Assembly (NCBI GenBank): GCA_016214035.1
Contig: JACRPF010000018.1
Coordinates: forward strand, 124,001-188,000
DNA length: 64,000 bases
Source: Spirochaetota bacterium
GTDB taxonomy: Bacteria > Spirochaetota > Brachyspiria > Brachyspirales > JACRPF01
Direction of reading: 5' to 3'
In this document: positions 45,644 to 54,341 of the stretch, piece after piece
How positions within the stretch are numbered: the first letter of the stretch is position 1
Layout: each line of letters begins with the position of its first letter
Translations under genes and position numbers: made by a program
The notes under the pieces: model-generated
Told to the model about the DNA's origin: nothing
What the model saw: the letters and a program-made list of their open reading frames with translations, nothing else
Database searches by the model: none

Positions 45644-46413
45644 CGATGGAAAGCAACGCAGATATTGTCGCCCGGATACATGCATCAAAGAAATACCGTA
45701 ACCTCTGCTCCGCCGTCATCGAACGCGCCGTTGCCGAAACACATCCGGGAAATACTGACCCGGTCAAGGCTGTAAAGGAACGCCTGCATCAGGTCTATGG
45801 AGCATATATCAATCCGTCGCTGCATAAGAAGGCATCTCGCATTATTGCGGCGATGGGAGATGACATCAGAGCAACGGCGCTTACACTGCTCGCGCTTCAC
45901 GTTTCAACCGCTGAACGGCTCCTGTCATACGAAAGCATGTATCGTTCTATTTTTGAAACTACCGGCCCGGCCCGTTCCGTCATAGATATCGCCGCAGGCT
46001 TCAACCCGTTCTCGATGCCGCTCATGCCTGCCCAGCCGGAACACTACCTTGCCGTCGACATCGATGAGGCATTCACCGGAATGATAAATACTTTCTTCAC
46101 GAATGCGCGGCTGCATGGGATCGCGCGAACCGGCGATGCATTGTCAACCCCGCCGCATGATGAGGCCGATGTCGCTTTCATATTTAAATTCATCCCGCTC
46201 ATCAACGATGCAGATGCCGCACTACGCCTGTTACGGGCGCTGCGCGTAAAATATATCGCCGTTTCATTTCCGCTGAAAAGCATCGGCGGCAGATCGAAAG
46301 GCATGTTTGCGCATTATTCCAAGATGTTCTATACTATGGTCGAAAATAATTTTTCCGTCATCAAGGAATTGACGATGCCGAATGAATTGCTTTTTATAAT
46401 AATACGGAAATGA
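45640..46413 (+). CDS. 16S rRNA m7G1405-type methyltransferase (ArmA/Rmt/FmrO family)
   Basis: 257 residues. From remembered ArmA and RmtB sequences, the match runs the whole length: ASKKYRNLC (15-23), RLHQVYGAYINP (48-59), LLALHVSTAERL (83-94), the SAM-binding DIAAGFNP (116-123), DIDEAF (140-145), AFIFKFIPLI (179-188), AVSFPLKSIGGRSKGM (207-222) and PNELLFII (247-254). This family methylates N7 of G1405 in helix 44 of 16S rRNA and gives high-level resistance to 4,6-linked deoxystreptamine aminoglycosides. Here it overlaps tgt by ATGA and sits one base before rsmI, whose product methylates C1402, three nucleotides away in the same helix. No resistance, antibiotic-synthesis or mobile genes are close, so an intrinsic rRNA-modification role is possible. 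Activity is inference. Confidence 0.88.
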   Translation: MTMESNADIVARIHASKKYRNLCSAVIERAVAETHPGNTDPVKAVKERLHQVYGAYINPSLHKKASRIIAAMGDDIRATALTLLALHVSTAERLLSYESMYRSIFETTGPARSVIDIAAGFNPFSMPLMPAQPEHYLAVDIDEAFTGMINTFFTNARLHGIARTGDALSTPPHDEADVAFIFKFIPLINDADAALRLLRALRVKYIAVSFPLKSIGGRSKGMFAHYSKMFYTMVENNFSVIKELTMPNELLFIIIRK

Positions 46414-46414
46414 T

Positions 46415-47284
46415 ATGAGCACGTTGTATGTAGTCGCCACTCCCATCGGAAACCTGAAAGACATATCCGAACGCGCGATAGCCACACTCGCATCAAGCGA
46501 TCTCATCGCCGCGGAAGACACGCGCCACACGCTGAAGCTCCTGACACATTATGACATCCGCAAACCGCTGGTATCGTATCATAAATTCAACGAACGCTCA
46601 CGGGCGGAATCCGTGATACAGCGCATGATTGACGCAAACATTTCGGTGACGCTGGTCTCGGACGCCGGCACGCCGTGTATTTCCGATCCCGGCCACGAAC
46701 TTGTCCGGGCGGCCCGCGAAGCCGGCATCACCGTCATCGGCATTCCCGGACCGTCGGCGATAACGACGGCGCTCTCGGTCTCCGGTTTTCGTATCGATTC
46801 CTTCGCGTTCTACGGTTTTCTCCCGAAGGAACGCATCGACCGCGAACGTATGCTCGAACGCATAAAAAAAAGCGATGCTGCCGTCGCGATATTATATGAA
46901 CCGGCACGGAGCATCAGGGAACTTGCCGAAATGCTTGCATCTGTCTTCCCCGGTTCCCGAGCCTGCTTCTGCGACGACATTTCAAAAATCCATGAAAAAT
47001 ATTACTGCGGAGCTATTACTGATGTCTCGGCGGCACTCGCGCATGACGAAAACGCACTTCTCGGCGAATACACCGTTATCCTTGAAATTGGCGACAGAGC
47101 CGAAGAACCACCGCAGCCGCAGTACTGTACCGAAGCACTGCTCTGTGACTGGCTGGTAAAAAACGGCGGAACGCTTTCCGATGCGGTGACCGCTGTAGCC
47201 GTACAGCACCGTCTTTCCAAGCGCGATGTATATGCGGCGTCATTAAAGCTGAAAAACCTGCTCGAAAAAAAAGAGCGGGAATAA
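46415..47284 (+). CDS. rsmI: 16S rRNA (cytidine-1402-2'-O)-methyltransferase RsmI
   Basis: 289 residues. The tetrapyrrole-methylase fold shows the RsmI signatures: LYVVATPIGNLKDISERA at the N-terminus, AAEDTRHTLKLL, TLVSDAGTPCISDPGHELVRAA and GIPGPSAITTALSVSG. A C-terminal helical tail (LSKRDVYAASLKLKNLLEKKE) is usual. RsmI 2'-O-methylates C1402 in the decoding centre. The start lies one base after the stop of the G1405-type methyltransferase gene (TGATATG), so the three RNA-modification genes form one operon. The last codons and the stop lie inside a strong terminator hairpin. Confidence 0.97.
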   Translation: MSTLYVVATPIGNLKDISERAIATLASSDLIAAEDTRHTLKLLTHYDIRKPLVSYHKFNERSRAESVIQRMIDANISVTLVSDAGTPCISDPGHELVRAAREAGITVIGIPGPSAITTALSVSGFRIDSFAFYGFLPKERIDRERMLERIKKSDAAVAILYEPARSIRELAEMLASVFPGSRACFCDDISKIHEKYYCGAITDVSAALAHDENALLGEYTVILEIGDRAEEPPQPQYCTEALLCDWLVKNGGTLSDAVTAVAVQHRLSKRDVYAASLKLKNLLEKKERE

Positions 47285-47299
47285 CCCGCTCTTTTTTTT
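47265..47299. terminator. Bidirectional intrinsic terminator between rsmI and the Hsp20 gene
   Basis: A perfect 15-bp stem (AAAAAAAAGAGCGGG paired with CCCGCTCTTTTTTTT) closes a 5-base loop (AATAA). The rsmI stop codon TAA (47282-47284) is mostly inside the loop. A-run and T-run flank the G+C core on both strands, so it should stop both convergent transcripts. Confidence 0.92.
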
Positions 47300-47314
47300 C
47301 ACCGCGAACGATGA

Positions 47315-47749
47315 TTATCGTTTAATCTGCACTTTCATCTCAGGCGCCTTTTTTTCTTCCGGCTTCGGCACCGTAATGCGAAGCATCCCGTCCTTGTATT
47401 GCGCCTCGATTTTTTCAGCGGCTACATCCTCAGGAAGCGTGAACGACCGCGAGAACTTTCCGTACGCCCGTTCGCTGTAGCTTCTGCCGTTTTCCTCCTC
47501 ATTCTTCTCGCTCTTGCGTTCCGCGGAGATGATGAGCATGCCGTTCTTCACCGCTACATCGAGGTCTTTTTCCTCAACGCCGGGAAGTTCCGCTTCGATG
47601 AGGTAATGGTCCTTTTTGTCCTTTACCTCGACCGCGGGCGTCCACGTCATCGCCGACTCCCGCGTGCGTCCGAAAAAATCACCGAATACGCTGTCAAGAT
47701 AGTTCGTGACCGTTTCGGGTTCGCGCCAGATGGTGATGTTGTTTTTCAT
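47315..47749 (-). CDS. Small heat shock protein (Hsp20/alpha-crystallin)
   Basis: The start is the ATG at 47749 (MKNNITIWREPETV) with GAGGAGG 5 bases upstream; the track's 11 extra residues lie in the leader. Length 144. The alpha-crystallin domain covers ~37-138: WTPAVEVKDKKDHYLIEAELPGVEEKDLDVAVKNGMLIISAE, YGKFSRSFTLPEDV and the conserved AQYKDGMLRITVPK. Such proteins hold unfolding clients. The C-terminal tail (MKVQIKR) has a V-Q-I in the place of the I-x-I anchor. The upstream region carries a perfect sigma-54 promoter instead of a CIRCE or sigma-32-type site. Confidence 0.95.
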   Translation of the reverse strand: MKNNITIWREPETVTNYLDSVFGDFFGRTRESAMTWTPAVEVKDKKDHYLIEAELPGVEEKDLDVAVKNGMLIISAERKSEKNEEENGRSYSERAYGKFSRSFTLPEDVAAEKIEAQYKDGMLRITVPKPEEKKAPEMKVQIKR

Positions 47750-47791
47750 AAGAAGCCTCCTCGATTTTTTTATTTTCTTCACGTACCTAGA

Positions 47792-47808
47792 TGCAAACGT
47801 CGTGCCAA
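47792..47808 (-). promoter_or_regulatory. Sigma-54 (-24/-12) promoter of the Hsp20 gene
   Basis: On the minus strand: TTGGCACG-N4-TTGCA, matching the sigma-54 consensus, with the GG and GC doublets exactly 10 bases apart. Transcription would start near 47781, leaving a ~33-base leader with the GAGGAGG ribosome site. It implies control by an enhancer-binding protein that is not encoded in this window. Confidence 0.82.
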
Positions 47809-47825
47809 AAATGTACTCATATTAT

Positions 47826-47842
47826 TGTATCGCGGCGATACA
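47826..47842. promoter_or_regulatory. 17-bp perfect palindrome upstream of the Hsp20 promoter
   Basis: TGTATCGCGGCGATACA: two 8-base arms around one central base. It lies at about -44 to -60 of the predicted Hsp20 transcription start. It could be an activator or repressor site; its spacing is closer than most sigma-54 enhancers. Confidence 0.55.
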
Positions 47843-48061
47843 CTACAAACGCATCGTGAAAACGCATGTTTTTTATTGAGACAAATAGCGTGCCTGTCAA
47901 CAGCCCTGTATATCCGCCTCTCACAGGTGCATTCTTTTGCAACAGCAGCACGGGGTATTGACATATTTCTGTCTCGACGTGCGACATGTTTTATTGGTAC
48001 GACGGCATCCGCCCTTGCATTCCGGGACTGATATATTATAGTGCTTGCTCGAGGAGAACAT
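47843..48061. other. Intergenic region between Hsp20 and esterase genes
   Basis: No gene is seen. Near its end, TGATATATT (48029-48037) fits an extended -10 box for the plus-strand esterase operon, but no good -35 is present at the expected distance. A TTGACA around 47960 has no matching -10. The GAGGAGA ribosome site of the esterase lies at its right edge. Confidence 0.4.
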
Positions 48062-48838
48062 ATGGCACTCATTCATTGCGACTTCTTTTCCGAATCACTC
48101 GGCCTATCAACATCGATGTATGTTATTTTACCTCAAAAAACACAGGGACAGATCGGCATGACCGGCATCGCGAAAGGCGATTCATTCCCGGTGCTGTATC
48201 TCCTGCACGGAATGTCGGACGATCATTCCATATGGCTCAGACGCACATCGATTGAGCGGTACGTCGCTCCGCTGTCGCTCGCCGTCGTCATGCCGGCCGC
48301 CGGCAGAAGCTTTTATGCAGACATGAAACACGGTTATAAATATGAGACATTCATTGCGAAAGAACTTCCGTCCATAGTCCGTTCATTCTTTCCGATCTCC
48401 TCGCGCCGTGAAGACACATTCATCGCCGGGCTTTCCATGGGCGGCTATGGTGCGTTCCGGCTGGCGATGACATACCCCGAGCAATACGCGGCGGCGGCAA
48501 GCCTTTCAGGCGTCATGGATGTGCTCAATTTCGCCAACCGCAAAGAACGTATGGCCGATGCGTTCCTCGCGTTCGGCGATCCCACAGCGCAGGAGCAAAA
48601 ACAGATCGATATTTTCTCACGGGCGGAAGAGCTCAGTAAACAGCAGTATAAGAATATGCCGCTGTACCAGTGCTGCGGCACCGAGGATTTCCTGTATCAG
48701 GGCAATGTTCAATTCCGCGACCATGCGAAAACGCTGAAACTCGACCTCACCTATGAGGAAGAACCCGGTACACACGAATGGGGCTTCTGGGATAAGAAGA
48801 TACAAAGCGTACTTCACTGGCTCCCGTTAAAAAAATAG
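48062..48838 (+). CDS. Esterase of the S-formylglutathione hydrolase/EstA type
   Basis: The ATG at 48062 (MALIHCDFFSES) with GAGGAGA upstream is chosen. Length 258. It is a putative-esterase (PF00756-type) alpha/beta hydrolase: FPVLYLLHGMSDDHSIW forms the oxyanion region, Ser125 lies in the elbow GLSMGGYG, with Asp209 (CCGTEDFLY) and His238 (PGTHEWGFWD) as likely triad partners. No signal peptide is present, so it acts in the cytoplasm. Close relatives include tributyrin esterase and acetyl/feruloyl esterases; it may remove acyl groups from imported oligosaccharides. The substrate is unknown. It starts a run with the glyoxalase-fold and DUF1846 genes. Confidence 0.87.
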   Translation: MALIHCDFFSESLGLSTSMYVILPQKTQGQIGMTGIAKGDSFPVLYLLHGMSDDHSIWLRRTSIERYVAPLSLAVVMPAAGRSFYADMKHGYKYETFIAKELPSIVRSFFPISSRREDTFIAGLSMGGYGAFRLAMTYPEQYAAAASLSGVMDVLNFANRKERMADAFLAFGDPTAQEQKQIDIFSRAEELSKQQYKNMPLYQCCGTEDFLYQGNVQFRDHAKTLKLDLTYEEEPGTHEWGFWDKKIQSVLHWLPLKK

Positions 48839-48872
48839 CAGCTCGTTTAACACTAAAGGACAGGAGAACACC

Positions 48873-49337
48873 ATGCCCGATTGGAACAAAGTTTCGGTAC
48901 GACGCATCGAGGACGGCACGCAAGGACCGGAATCACTCGTCAGAAGCGTCGCCCATATCTGTTTTACCGCTGCTGACCTCGAAGCGAGCATTCATTTCTA
49001 TCGCGATATACTCGGACTTACACCGACGTTCGAATTCCTTGATGAACACAACAACCGCTTCGGCATCTATTTTCACGCGGGCGAACGCACCTTTATCGAG
49101 CTTTTCAGCGGAACGCATGAGACGGGAATAACGCCGTCATTCAGACATCTCTGCCTGGAGATGAAGGATATCGCCGCCGCGATTAAAACAATCGAGGCCC
49201 GCGGCGGTGTCATTGATCGTGCGGTGAGTACCGGCAAGGACGGTTCGCAGCAGGCGTGGATGAAAGACCCCGACGGGAACCTCATAGAACTTTTCTGCTA
49301 CACCGATGCGAGCATGCAGCGCCATTGGCTGAAATAA
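48873..49337 (+). CDS. VOC (glyoxalase-fold) family protein
   Basis: 154 residues with one vicinal-oxygen-chelate unit of two beta-alpha-beta-beta-beta modules (VAHICFTAADLEASIHFYRDILGL; FRHLCLEMKDIAAAIKTIEARG; WMKDPDGNLIELFCY). Likely metal ligands are His53-type (VAHICF), Glu in FIELFSG, His in FRHLCLE and Glu in NLIELF, as in glyoxalase I-like enzymes. It could be a lyase, epimerase or dioxygenase; the sequence does not decide. GGAGA precedes the ATG, and it is 34 bases after the esterase and 18 bases before DUF1846. Confidence 0.85.
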   Translation: MPDWNKVSVRRIEDGTQGPESLVRSVAHICFTAADLEASIHFYRDILGLTPTFEFLDEHNNRFGIYFHAGERTFIELFSGTHETGITPSFRHLCLEMKDIAAAIKTIEARGGVIDRAVSTGKDGSQQAWMKDPDGNLIELFCYTDASMQRHWLK

Positions 49338-49355
49338 TACACCGAGGAAACAGCC

Positions 49356-50873
49356 ATGAAAACAACCGGATTTGACAACGACAGATATCTCGCGGAACAG
49401 ACCGCGGCCATATTTGAACGTGTGAAACAGTTCGACGGCAAACTGTACCTCGAATTCGGCGGCAAGATCCTCTTCGATTACCATGCATCGCGTGTGCTCC
49501 CGGGATTCGACCCGAACGTAAAGATGCGGCTCCTGCAGAAGCTCAAGGACCGCGCTGACATCATCATGTGCATCTACGCCGGCGACATCGAACGCAAAAA
49601 GATACGCGCCGATTTCGGCATCACGTATGACACCGATGTCCAGAAACAGATCGACGACTTCCGCGAATGGGGCCTTGAGATACGCGCTGTCGTCATCACC
49701 CGGTTCGAGGGCCAGCCGGCAGCGGTCATGTTCAAGAACAAGCTCGAACGCCGCGGCATTCGCGTGTATACACACCGTTTCACCAAAGGCTATCCCACCG
49801 ATGTGGATACCATTGTCAGCGACGAGGGCTACGGCGCCAATGAATATATCGAGACCGAAAAGCCGCTTGTCGTAGTCACCGGCCCCGGACCGGGCAGCGG
49901 CAAACTCGCGACCTGTCTCACGCTCTTCTATCACGATTACCGCAAGGGGCGCCGCTCGGGATATGCGAAGTTCGAGACATTCCCCATCTGGAACATACCG
50001 CTCAAACATCCGGTCAATGTGGCCTACGAAGCCGCCACCGCTGACCTTCGCGACGTGAACATGATCGACCCGTTCCATCTTGAAGCGTACGGCAAAACCG
50101 CCATCAACTACAATCGCGATGTCGAAGCGTTCCCGTTGTTGAAACGTATCCTCGAAAAGATCACCGGGAGCGCATCCATGTACAGCTCGCCCACCGACAT
50201 GGGCGTGAACTGCGCGGGCTCGGGCATCATCGATGACGCAGCGGTGAAATATGCAGCAAAGCAGGAGATCATACGCCGGTTCTTCCGTTATTCATGTGAA
50301 TACGCCATGGGCTTCGTCGACAAAGAAACCGTCGATCGCGCAAAGATGATCATGGACGAGGTCGGCATGAAGGCGGATGACCGCCCCGTGGTGCGTGCGG
50401 CACACGAAGCTGCGTTATCGGCTCAGAAGCAGGAAGACAAGGGAAACGAGGGTATATTCTGCGCCGCCGCCATTGAACTCCCCGACGGCGGCATCGTAAC
50501 CGGCAAGAACTCGCCGCTCATGCATGCATCGTCAAGCCTGATCTTCAATGTGATAAAAAAACTCGCGGGAATTCCCGAAACACTGCATCTGCTTTCACCG
50601 GCCATCATCGAATCGATACGGAGCCTCAAGCGCGACATCCTCGCATCGAAAGCGGTGAGCCTCGACCTTGAAGAGGCGCTCATCGCGCTTGCCATCAGCG
50701 CGGCCACGAATCCCACGGCGATGCTTGCTATGGAAAAGCTGAAACTTCTCTCGGGATGCGAAGTTCATCTGACGCATATCCCGACGCCGGGAGATGAGGC
50801 CGGCCTCCGCCGTCTCGGCGTCAACCTGACAAGCGATCCGAATTTCTCGACGAAGAACCTGTTCGTATCGTAG
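49356..50873 (+). CDS. DUF1846 family protein
   Basis: 505 residues, the normal length of DUF1846. Recognisable stretches are [71 protein letters not shown] (a nucleotide-binding-like loop, GPGPGSGK), [16 protein letters not shown] and [14 protein letters not shown]. The family occurs mainly in anaerobic Firmicutes, Fusobacteria and spirochaetes; its biochemical role is unknown. GAGGAAA precedes the ATG. It is the third gene of the esterase-VOC-DUF1846 run and ends facing the galactan operon. Confidence 0.92.
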   Translation: MKTTGFDNDRYLAEQTAAIFERVKQFDGKLYLEFGGKILFDYHASRVLPGFDPNVKMRLLQKLKDRADIIMCIYAGDIERKKIRADFGITYDTDVQKQIDDFREWGLEIRAVVITRFEGQPAAVMFKNKLERRGIRVYTHRFTKGYPTDVDTIVSDEGYGANEYIETEKPLVVVTGPGPGSGKLATCLTLFYHDYRKGRRSGYAKFETFPIWNIPLKHPVNVAYEAATADLRDVNMIDPFHLEAYGKTAINYNRDVEAFPLLKRILEKITGSASMYSSPTDMGVNCAGSGIIDDAAVKYAAKQEIIRRFFRYSCEYAMGFVDKETVDRAKMIMDEVGMKADDRPVVRAAHEAALSAQKQEDKGNEGIFCAAAIELPDGGIVTGKNSPLMHASSSLIFNVIKKLAGIPETLHLLSPAIIESIRSLKRDILASKAVSLDLEEALIALAISAATNPTAMLAMEKLKLLSGCEVHLTHIPTPGDEAGLRRLGVNLTSDPNFSTKNLFVS

Positions 50874-50879
50874 ACCGCA

Positions 50880-53300
50880 TCAACGATAAACGTTCATCAT
50901 AGTCACCGCGGCTACTGTCCCGCCCGACGGCAGCGCATCAATATACACGGTGTTCTTCTCCTGCACCAGCGTTGACGGCACATCGAACTCGAACGACGTA
51001 TAGATGCCGTTCATAGCCGCAAGCGGATACCGCGTTGTCAATGCCGTACCGTTGACTGATACGGCAAGCACCGCATCCTTCCAGGAAGCGCCCATGCGCA
51101 GCGACACACGCAGACGCGAACGCGATAACCCTTTCACCGGAACGGACACCTGCAGTGAACACTCACCGCCGGTAGCGAGCATCTCTCGGTCGGCATAATA
51201 GGTATTTTCATGCTGCGCGGCAGCGGGCGCGGGTACGGCACTGAGCTCCAGAACGATGAGCGCTGTCTCACAGCCGTAGAGCGGCACCGTATCACCGGCA
51301 ATATCCGTTTCTTCAACCCGCCAGACACCGAGATCGATGAACAGCCGTTTCTGTTTTGCCGATATAACAGCGGCGCCTTTCGGCAGCACTGCGGCGAGTG
51401 ATAATGACGCCTTTCGCGGCTTCGGATTGAATACGGCAGCGACCAGAGTCTTCCCGCGGATAATCGCCTGCGCTTTGATGTAATGCTCAGGTTCATCCGC
51501 CTCAATACGCACCGGCACACGCCGTCCGCCGTCCGCAAAAACGCTCCAGAACTCGATGAAATCGAACAGCGTGCTGCGCACCATGCCGCCGGACTTTCCC
51601 GCCTTCGGATCACGGTACACCATCAGCGGCGTTTTATCGTCCTTCGCCCACCATGTTGCGGGGATGGTGAAAAATACCGTCATAGGAAATATATCAGGCC
51701 GTTCCATGAAGTGGAATAATGCAAGGTGGTTGCGGTAGATGTGACTGAACGTCTCCACCCCGCGGGAATTATCAGCATTGGCGCCGCCGCACTCGGAGAC
51801 GATGATGGGCTTAACGTTCGAAGTATTCACCATGTGGGCACGCAGAAGATCGGTGACCGCATCGATATTGCCGTAGAGAAAATGGCTTTTGCTCACGGAT
51901 GTGAACTCAGGGTTCACACCGTAATAATGATGCGCATAAAAATCGAGTGAGTCACGCGTCATGTCCATGAATCTGAGCTGATTCTTCGCGACGATCATGT
52001 CATTGGCTGAAAAATCCAGCCACGCCGTGGTGGGGCCGCCGACTTTGACACCCGGGAAATCAGCATGGAGGCGTGACGCCACCGCACCATGAAACCGTGC
52101 CAGATATTCCCAGCCGTCAGCCCCGCTTTCCTTCATATGGTATGCCCATTCGTCGGAAAGATCAGACTCATTCTTCACCTCGTACCATCCGGCAAGCCGT
52201 CCCGTCTGTTCACGCCTGACCGCAAGCATATCAGACGCAAGCTCAGCCGCCGCGTCCCAGTACTGCTCATCGGGTGTCCCGCGGAGATTCTTGATGCCGG
52301 CCGGTTTTTTCAGCGTCATCCACGACGGCCAATTATCGAAGCACTCTATCCAGTCAAGATTACTCCATGCGCTCATGAATCGTGAACGTTTCTCCGGATC
52401 TGCTTTCGCCTTTTCTTTCACCACGAATCCGCGGTCGGTGTATCCCGGCTTCTGCGTATCCTCGGCGATGACTTTTGCGCTCTTCTCAAAATAACTGAAC
52501 TGAATCTGCTGACGCCCGGGCAGAAATCCGTATTTCGTATATTCCCGCTGCGCATATACGCCTTCGGATACGTTGGTAAGCGATTCCCCGTCGTTCATCG
52601 GCACATCGGGCAGCGCATAGAGCCGGAAGAAATTCGTAGCGCCGATACCGCAGACGCCGTTGATATACCTGAGCGCAGTCGCATCAATGGTGAGTTTTCC
52701 CCTGAGCACCGGTTTATCGGTACCGAGCGACGAATAGCGCGTAAGATCGCATTCCACCGGAACACCGCTCACGCCGCCGCTCCAGACGCCCTTCAGCGCG
52801 GCATCGGCTTTTATCACCAGATACAGGTCTTCCGTCGACGCGGGAATATCACGCTTCTTTAAAACGTCCGCTACAACCCCGAGATTGAAGTAATGCGTCG
52901 TCCTATTATCTGCATTCCACCAGGGATTCACCTTGTGCGTTTTATCCGCCGCAACAAGACTCACCTCTACCGAACCGCTTGCATCCAGCTGCACTTTGAG
53001 CTGCCGTACGGTTGCAGGCATCAGCGGGACGAATCTCCCCATTTCTGCCGGAATCGCAATCTTTGTTCCGTTTTTTGCATCATCCGCGGCGACGGCCTCA
53101 CTGAGCCGTATCCAGAACACACGCTGCATGTTATCATTCACACCTGAACGTATTTCGCTCTCACGGCTCTGAGCGAATGCTATAAAATTGGTGTGCGCGG
53201 TAAACAGTTTCAATCCCTCGGGGGAAACGTTCGGCGCATCAGCCGCCATAAGCGGCATCAGCACCCACAGGAAACATGCTGCAAAAATATGCTTCATCAT
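50880..53300 (-). CDS. Secreted clan GH-A agarase/porphyranase-like enzyme (GH86-like)
   Basis: 806 residues, GGGAG before the ATG, Sec signal ending MPLMAADA. An N-terminal sandwich region (~25-280) is followed by a TIM barrel: LDWIECFDNWPSWM, acid/base Glu in WYEVKNESDLSDEW (~375), DFYAHHYYGVN and nucleophile Glu in IIVSECGGANADN (~501). This arrangement, with the KNE and SECG strands, recalls GH86 beta-agarases/porphyranases. C-terminal sandwiches (~600-806) may bind the polymer. It is the last gene of the LacI-led operon whose GH16 and GH2 members also point to galactan. The family assignment is tentative. Confidence 0.68.
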   Translation of the reverse strand: MMKHIFAACFLWVLMPLMAADAPNVSPEGLKLFTAHTNFIAFAQSRESEIRSGVNDNMQRVFWIRLSEAVAADDAKNGTKIAIPAEMGRFVPLMPATVRQLKVQLDASGSVEVSLVAADKTHKVNPWWNADNRTTHYFNLGVVADVLKKRDIPASTEDLYLVIKADAALKGVWSGGVSGVPVECDLTRYSSLGTDKPVLRGKLTIDATALRYINGVCGIGATNFFRLYALPDVPMNDGESLTNVSEGVYAQREYTKYGFLPGRQQIQFSYFEKSAKVIAEDTQKPGYTDRGFVVKEKAKADPEKRSRFMSAWSNLDWIECFDNWPSWMTLKKPAGIKNLRGTPDEQYWDAAAELASDMLAVRREQTGRLAGWYEVKNESDLSDEWAYHMKESGADGWEYLARFHGAVASRLHADFPGVKVGGPTTAWLDFSANDMIVAKNQLRFMDMTRDSLDFYAHHYYGVNPEFTSVSKSHFLYGNIDAVTDLLRAHMVNTSNVKPIIVSECGGANADNSRGVETFSHIYRNHLALFHFMERPDIFPMTVFFTIPATWWAKDDKTPLMVYRDPKAGKSGGMVRSTLFDFIEFWSVFADGGRRVPVRIEADEPEHYIKAQAIIRGKTLVAAVFNPKPRKASLSLAAVLPKGAAVISAKQKRLFIDLGVWRVEETDIAGDTVPLYGCETALIVLELSAVPAPAAAQHENTYYADREMLATGGECSLQVSVPVKGLSRSRLRVSLRMGASWKDAVLAVSVNGTALTTRYPLAAMNGIYTSFEFDVPSTLVQEKNTVYIDALPSGGTVAAVTMMNVYR

Positions 53301-53314
53301 ACAACGTACTCCCG

Positions 53315-54325
53315 TTATCGATACGGCGCGAGCGGTATCTGCAGATTGAATGAATGTTCGCGCTTGTCGTTCACATCTGCGGCACAGAGCAGTGCGCGCA
53401 GAATACCATCAACTATCAGAAGCTGCGGCCGTTCAAGTGAATGCAGTTTCTCCACGATCCCGTTCTCCCAGGCAACTTCTATCCGGGAAACCAGGGGATG
53501 CTCCGCAAGGGTCCAGGTAAGGCCGTCTGACGATTCGAATTGAACGAGTGATTTTCCCGCATCGGTGAAATGCCCCGCCATATCCTTGACGATAGCGCGA
53601 TAACGGTCGCGATCGTACCAGATGAACGGGTCCTCAGCGGCAAAGGCGATACCTGATTTCGTGAACACCGGATTCGGGTGCTTTACGAACGGACCCGTCG
53701 GAGAATCCGCCGTTGCAACAAGATGCACCACCGGTCCGCCGGACGGCAGCGGCTTCTCCATGCCGACGCCTTTATACACCATGAGATAACCGCCGTCGGG
53801 ACGCCGCGTTACGCTCGGATTTGTCGTGCAGAGTGCATCATGAAATCCGGGAGTCACATCGATGAGAGGCGTATCGAAACGCCGCCACGGTCCGGAGGGT
53901 GTATCGGCCACGGCGACACCGACACGCTGATTGTTCCGGCGATTCCAGTTGAAATCTTTCGATACGACATCATCACCGGTGTTCCCCATATAATACAGAT
54001 ACCATTTCCCGTCAAACCGCTGTATCGTGGGATTATGCGTACAGAGACCATCCCAAAATGATGCATCACGCCGCGTCAGCGCCACATCCGCATGCGTGAA
54101 CGGACCGAACGGAGACGGCGATACCGCATGCGCAATTTCCGAATGCGTCACCCATGCGTAATGACCGAGCTTACGCGGCCAGCGCGAGTAAAACAGATGA
54201 TACATTCCGTCATCACCCTTCATCATGGTGCCGCACCAGATGTAATAATCCGGGTCGATGAATTTCGCCGTCATCGGTGCGGGCTTGAGCAATGCGTGAA
54301 AATCGATTCCGTCGCTGTTTTTCAT
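53315..54325 (-). CDS. Five-bladed beta-propeller glycosidase (GH43/GH117-like), cytoplasmic
   Basis: 336 residues, no signal peptide, GGAGC before the ATG. Repeated blade motifs are visible: YHLFYSRWPR, WYLYYMGNTG, GVAVADTPSGPWRRFDTPL, VHLVATADSPTGPFVKHPNPVF, DPFIWYDRDRYRAIVKDMAGHF. Proteins of this shape include GH43, GH32/68 and GH117; in agar-type loci GH117 releases 3,6-anhydro-L-galactose. I cannot fix the catalytic acids. Its position between a GH16 and a GH86-like enzyme would fit exo-cleavage of imported galactan oligomers. The gene lies 16 bases after the second propeller gene. Confidence 0.72.
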   Translation of the reverse strand: MKNSDGIDFHALLKPAPMTAKFIDPDYYIWCGTMMKGDDGMYHLFYSRWPRKLGHYAWVTHSEIAHAVSPSPFGPFTHADVALTRRDASFWDGLCTHNPTIQRFDGKWYLYYMGNTGDDVVSKDFNWNRRNNQRVGVAVADTPSGPWRRFDTPLIDVTPGFHDALCTTNPSVTRRPDGGYLMVYKGVGMEKPLPSGGPVVHLVATADSPTGPFVKHPNPVFTKSGIAFAAEDPFIWYDRDRYRAIVKDMAGHFTDAGKSLVQFESSDGLTWTLAEHPLVSRIEVAWENGIVEKLHSLERPQLLIVDGILRALLCAADVNDKREHSFNLQIPLAPYR

Positions 54326-54341
54326 ATCTGCTCCATTTGAA

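Noticed and set aside
47958-47963. TTGACA upstream of the esterase as part of a promoter
   Set aside because: No -10 box is present 16-18 bases downstream; an extended -10 near 48032 is a better but still weak candidate.
49137-50078. Long minus-strand ORF of 313 residues opposite the VOC and DUF1846 genes
   Set aside because: It is the codon-bias shadow of two clear plus-strand genes and has no start signal or recognisable domain.
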